Positions 63,950 through 64,000 of a DNA stretch of 64,000 bases are shown in pieces. Made by a program: the position numbers and the translations under genes. The DNA is from an uncultured Lachnospiraceae bacterium. Its GTDB lineage: Bacteria > Bacillota > Clostridia > Lachnospirales > Lachnospiraceae. Under the pieces are notes generated by a model that ran no database searches, had not been told where the DNA came from, and saw only the letters and a program-made list of their open reading frames with translations. How positions within the stretch are numbered: the first letter of the stretch is position 1; every line of letters starts with the position of its first letter. The stretch spans positions 17,628-81,627 of the forward strand of contig CALZBR010000006.1 in NCBI GenBank assembly GCA_945621435.1. Reading direction: 5' to 3'.

Positions 63950-64000
63950 CTCCCCGAGTAGGGCTCGAACCTACAACAACTCGGTTAACAGCCGAGTGCT
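63950..64000 (-). tRNA. tRNA-Asn (GUU), 5' part cut by window
   Basis: The 3' 51 bases show anticodon GTT in CTGTTAACC, T-loop GGTTCGAGCCC and the 3' acceptor arm TCGGGGA with discriminator G. Confidence 0.92.

Overview
The window looks like a chromosome segment of a strictly anaerobic member of the Lachnospiraceae (Clostridia, Firmicutes). The evidence is a sodium-type F1Fo ATP synthase, pyruvate formate-lyase with its activase, a clostridial 2[4Fe-4S] ferredoxin, CwlD and SleB-type wall enzymes, GGAGG-type ribosome binding sites, TTG starts, a Firmicute LexA box and a class B sortase. Most of it is ordinary core genome. The stretch from about 44.3 to 62.4 kb is accessory.

Layout. 1-9.1 kb (minus): two genes of unknown function, then the whole ATP synthase operon read atpZ-atpI-atpB-E-F-H-A-G-D-C. 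9.2-13.9 kb: a DUF402 protein (plus), then a SleB-like wall hydrolase, dCMP deaminase, RpiB, Sua5/TsaC and CwlD (minus). 13.9-15.8 kb (plus): sortase B and its probable VPKTG substrate. 15.8-19.5 kb: a GH18/SH3 protein, a small unknown protein, MecA and a DUF1858 protein. 19.6-25.7 kb: the fermentation locus, with pyruvate formate-lyase in pieces (core, a small cysteine-bearing protein, a detached glycyl-radical domain), a frameshifted sensor/GGDEF gene, pflA and ferredoxin. 25.7-30.3 kb (minus): MerR-type regulator, dnaB, rplI, gdpP. 30.4-35.1 kb (minus): two-subunit ABC exporter and an XRE regulator. 35.6-37.4 kb: rpsR-ssb-rpsF, a tiny membrane peptide and DUF951. 37.5-44.3 kb: YdcF, sirtuin, DUF2441, EamA transporter, PutP, and a LexA-controlled Y-family polymerase with a small partner.

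Accessory region. 44.4-50.3 kb holds an ABC transporter operon and a LytTR two-component system whose own promoter carries two 14-bp direct repeats exactly 21 bp apart. 50.4-60.7 kb holds six secreted or lipid-anchored proteins (two beta-propeller-like proteins, a C39-like peptidase, a lipoprotein, a SpoIID-like protein, a 3D-domain protein) downstream of a complete agr quorum-sensing cassette (agrA-agrC-agrB-agrD). The agrD gene, only 44 codons, can be read directly. Broken solute-binding-protein, repressor and Rpn-transposase fragments flank this block. The window closes with a SRAP protein, a CmpB-like membrane protein and tRNA-Cys, tRNA-Glu and a cut tRNA-Asn.

Most interesting points: (1) PflB stops exactly before the glycyl-radical domain, which is a separate 80-aa gene downstream. 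Between them lies a 67-aa protein that resembles the start of that domain but replaces its radical half with a CxxC-x6-C tail. (2) The agr cassette has an AgrD in which serine, not cysteine, sits at the probable ring position. (3) The LytTR operator-promoter. (4) A 2-bp repeat contraction interrupts the sensor/GGDEF gene between the pfl genes. (5) Probably leaderless promoters for atpZ and srtB.
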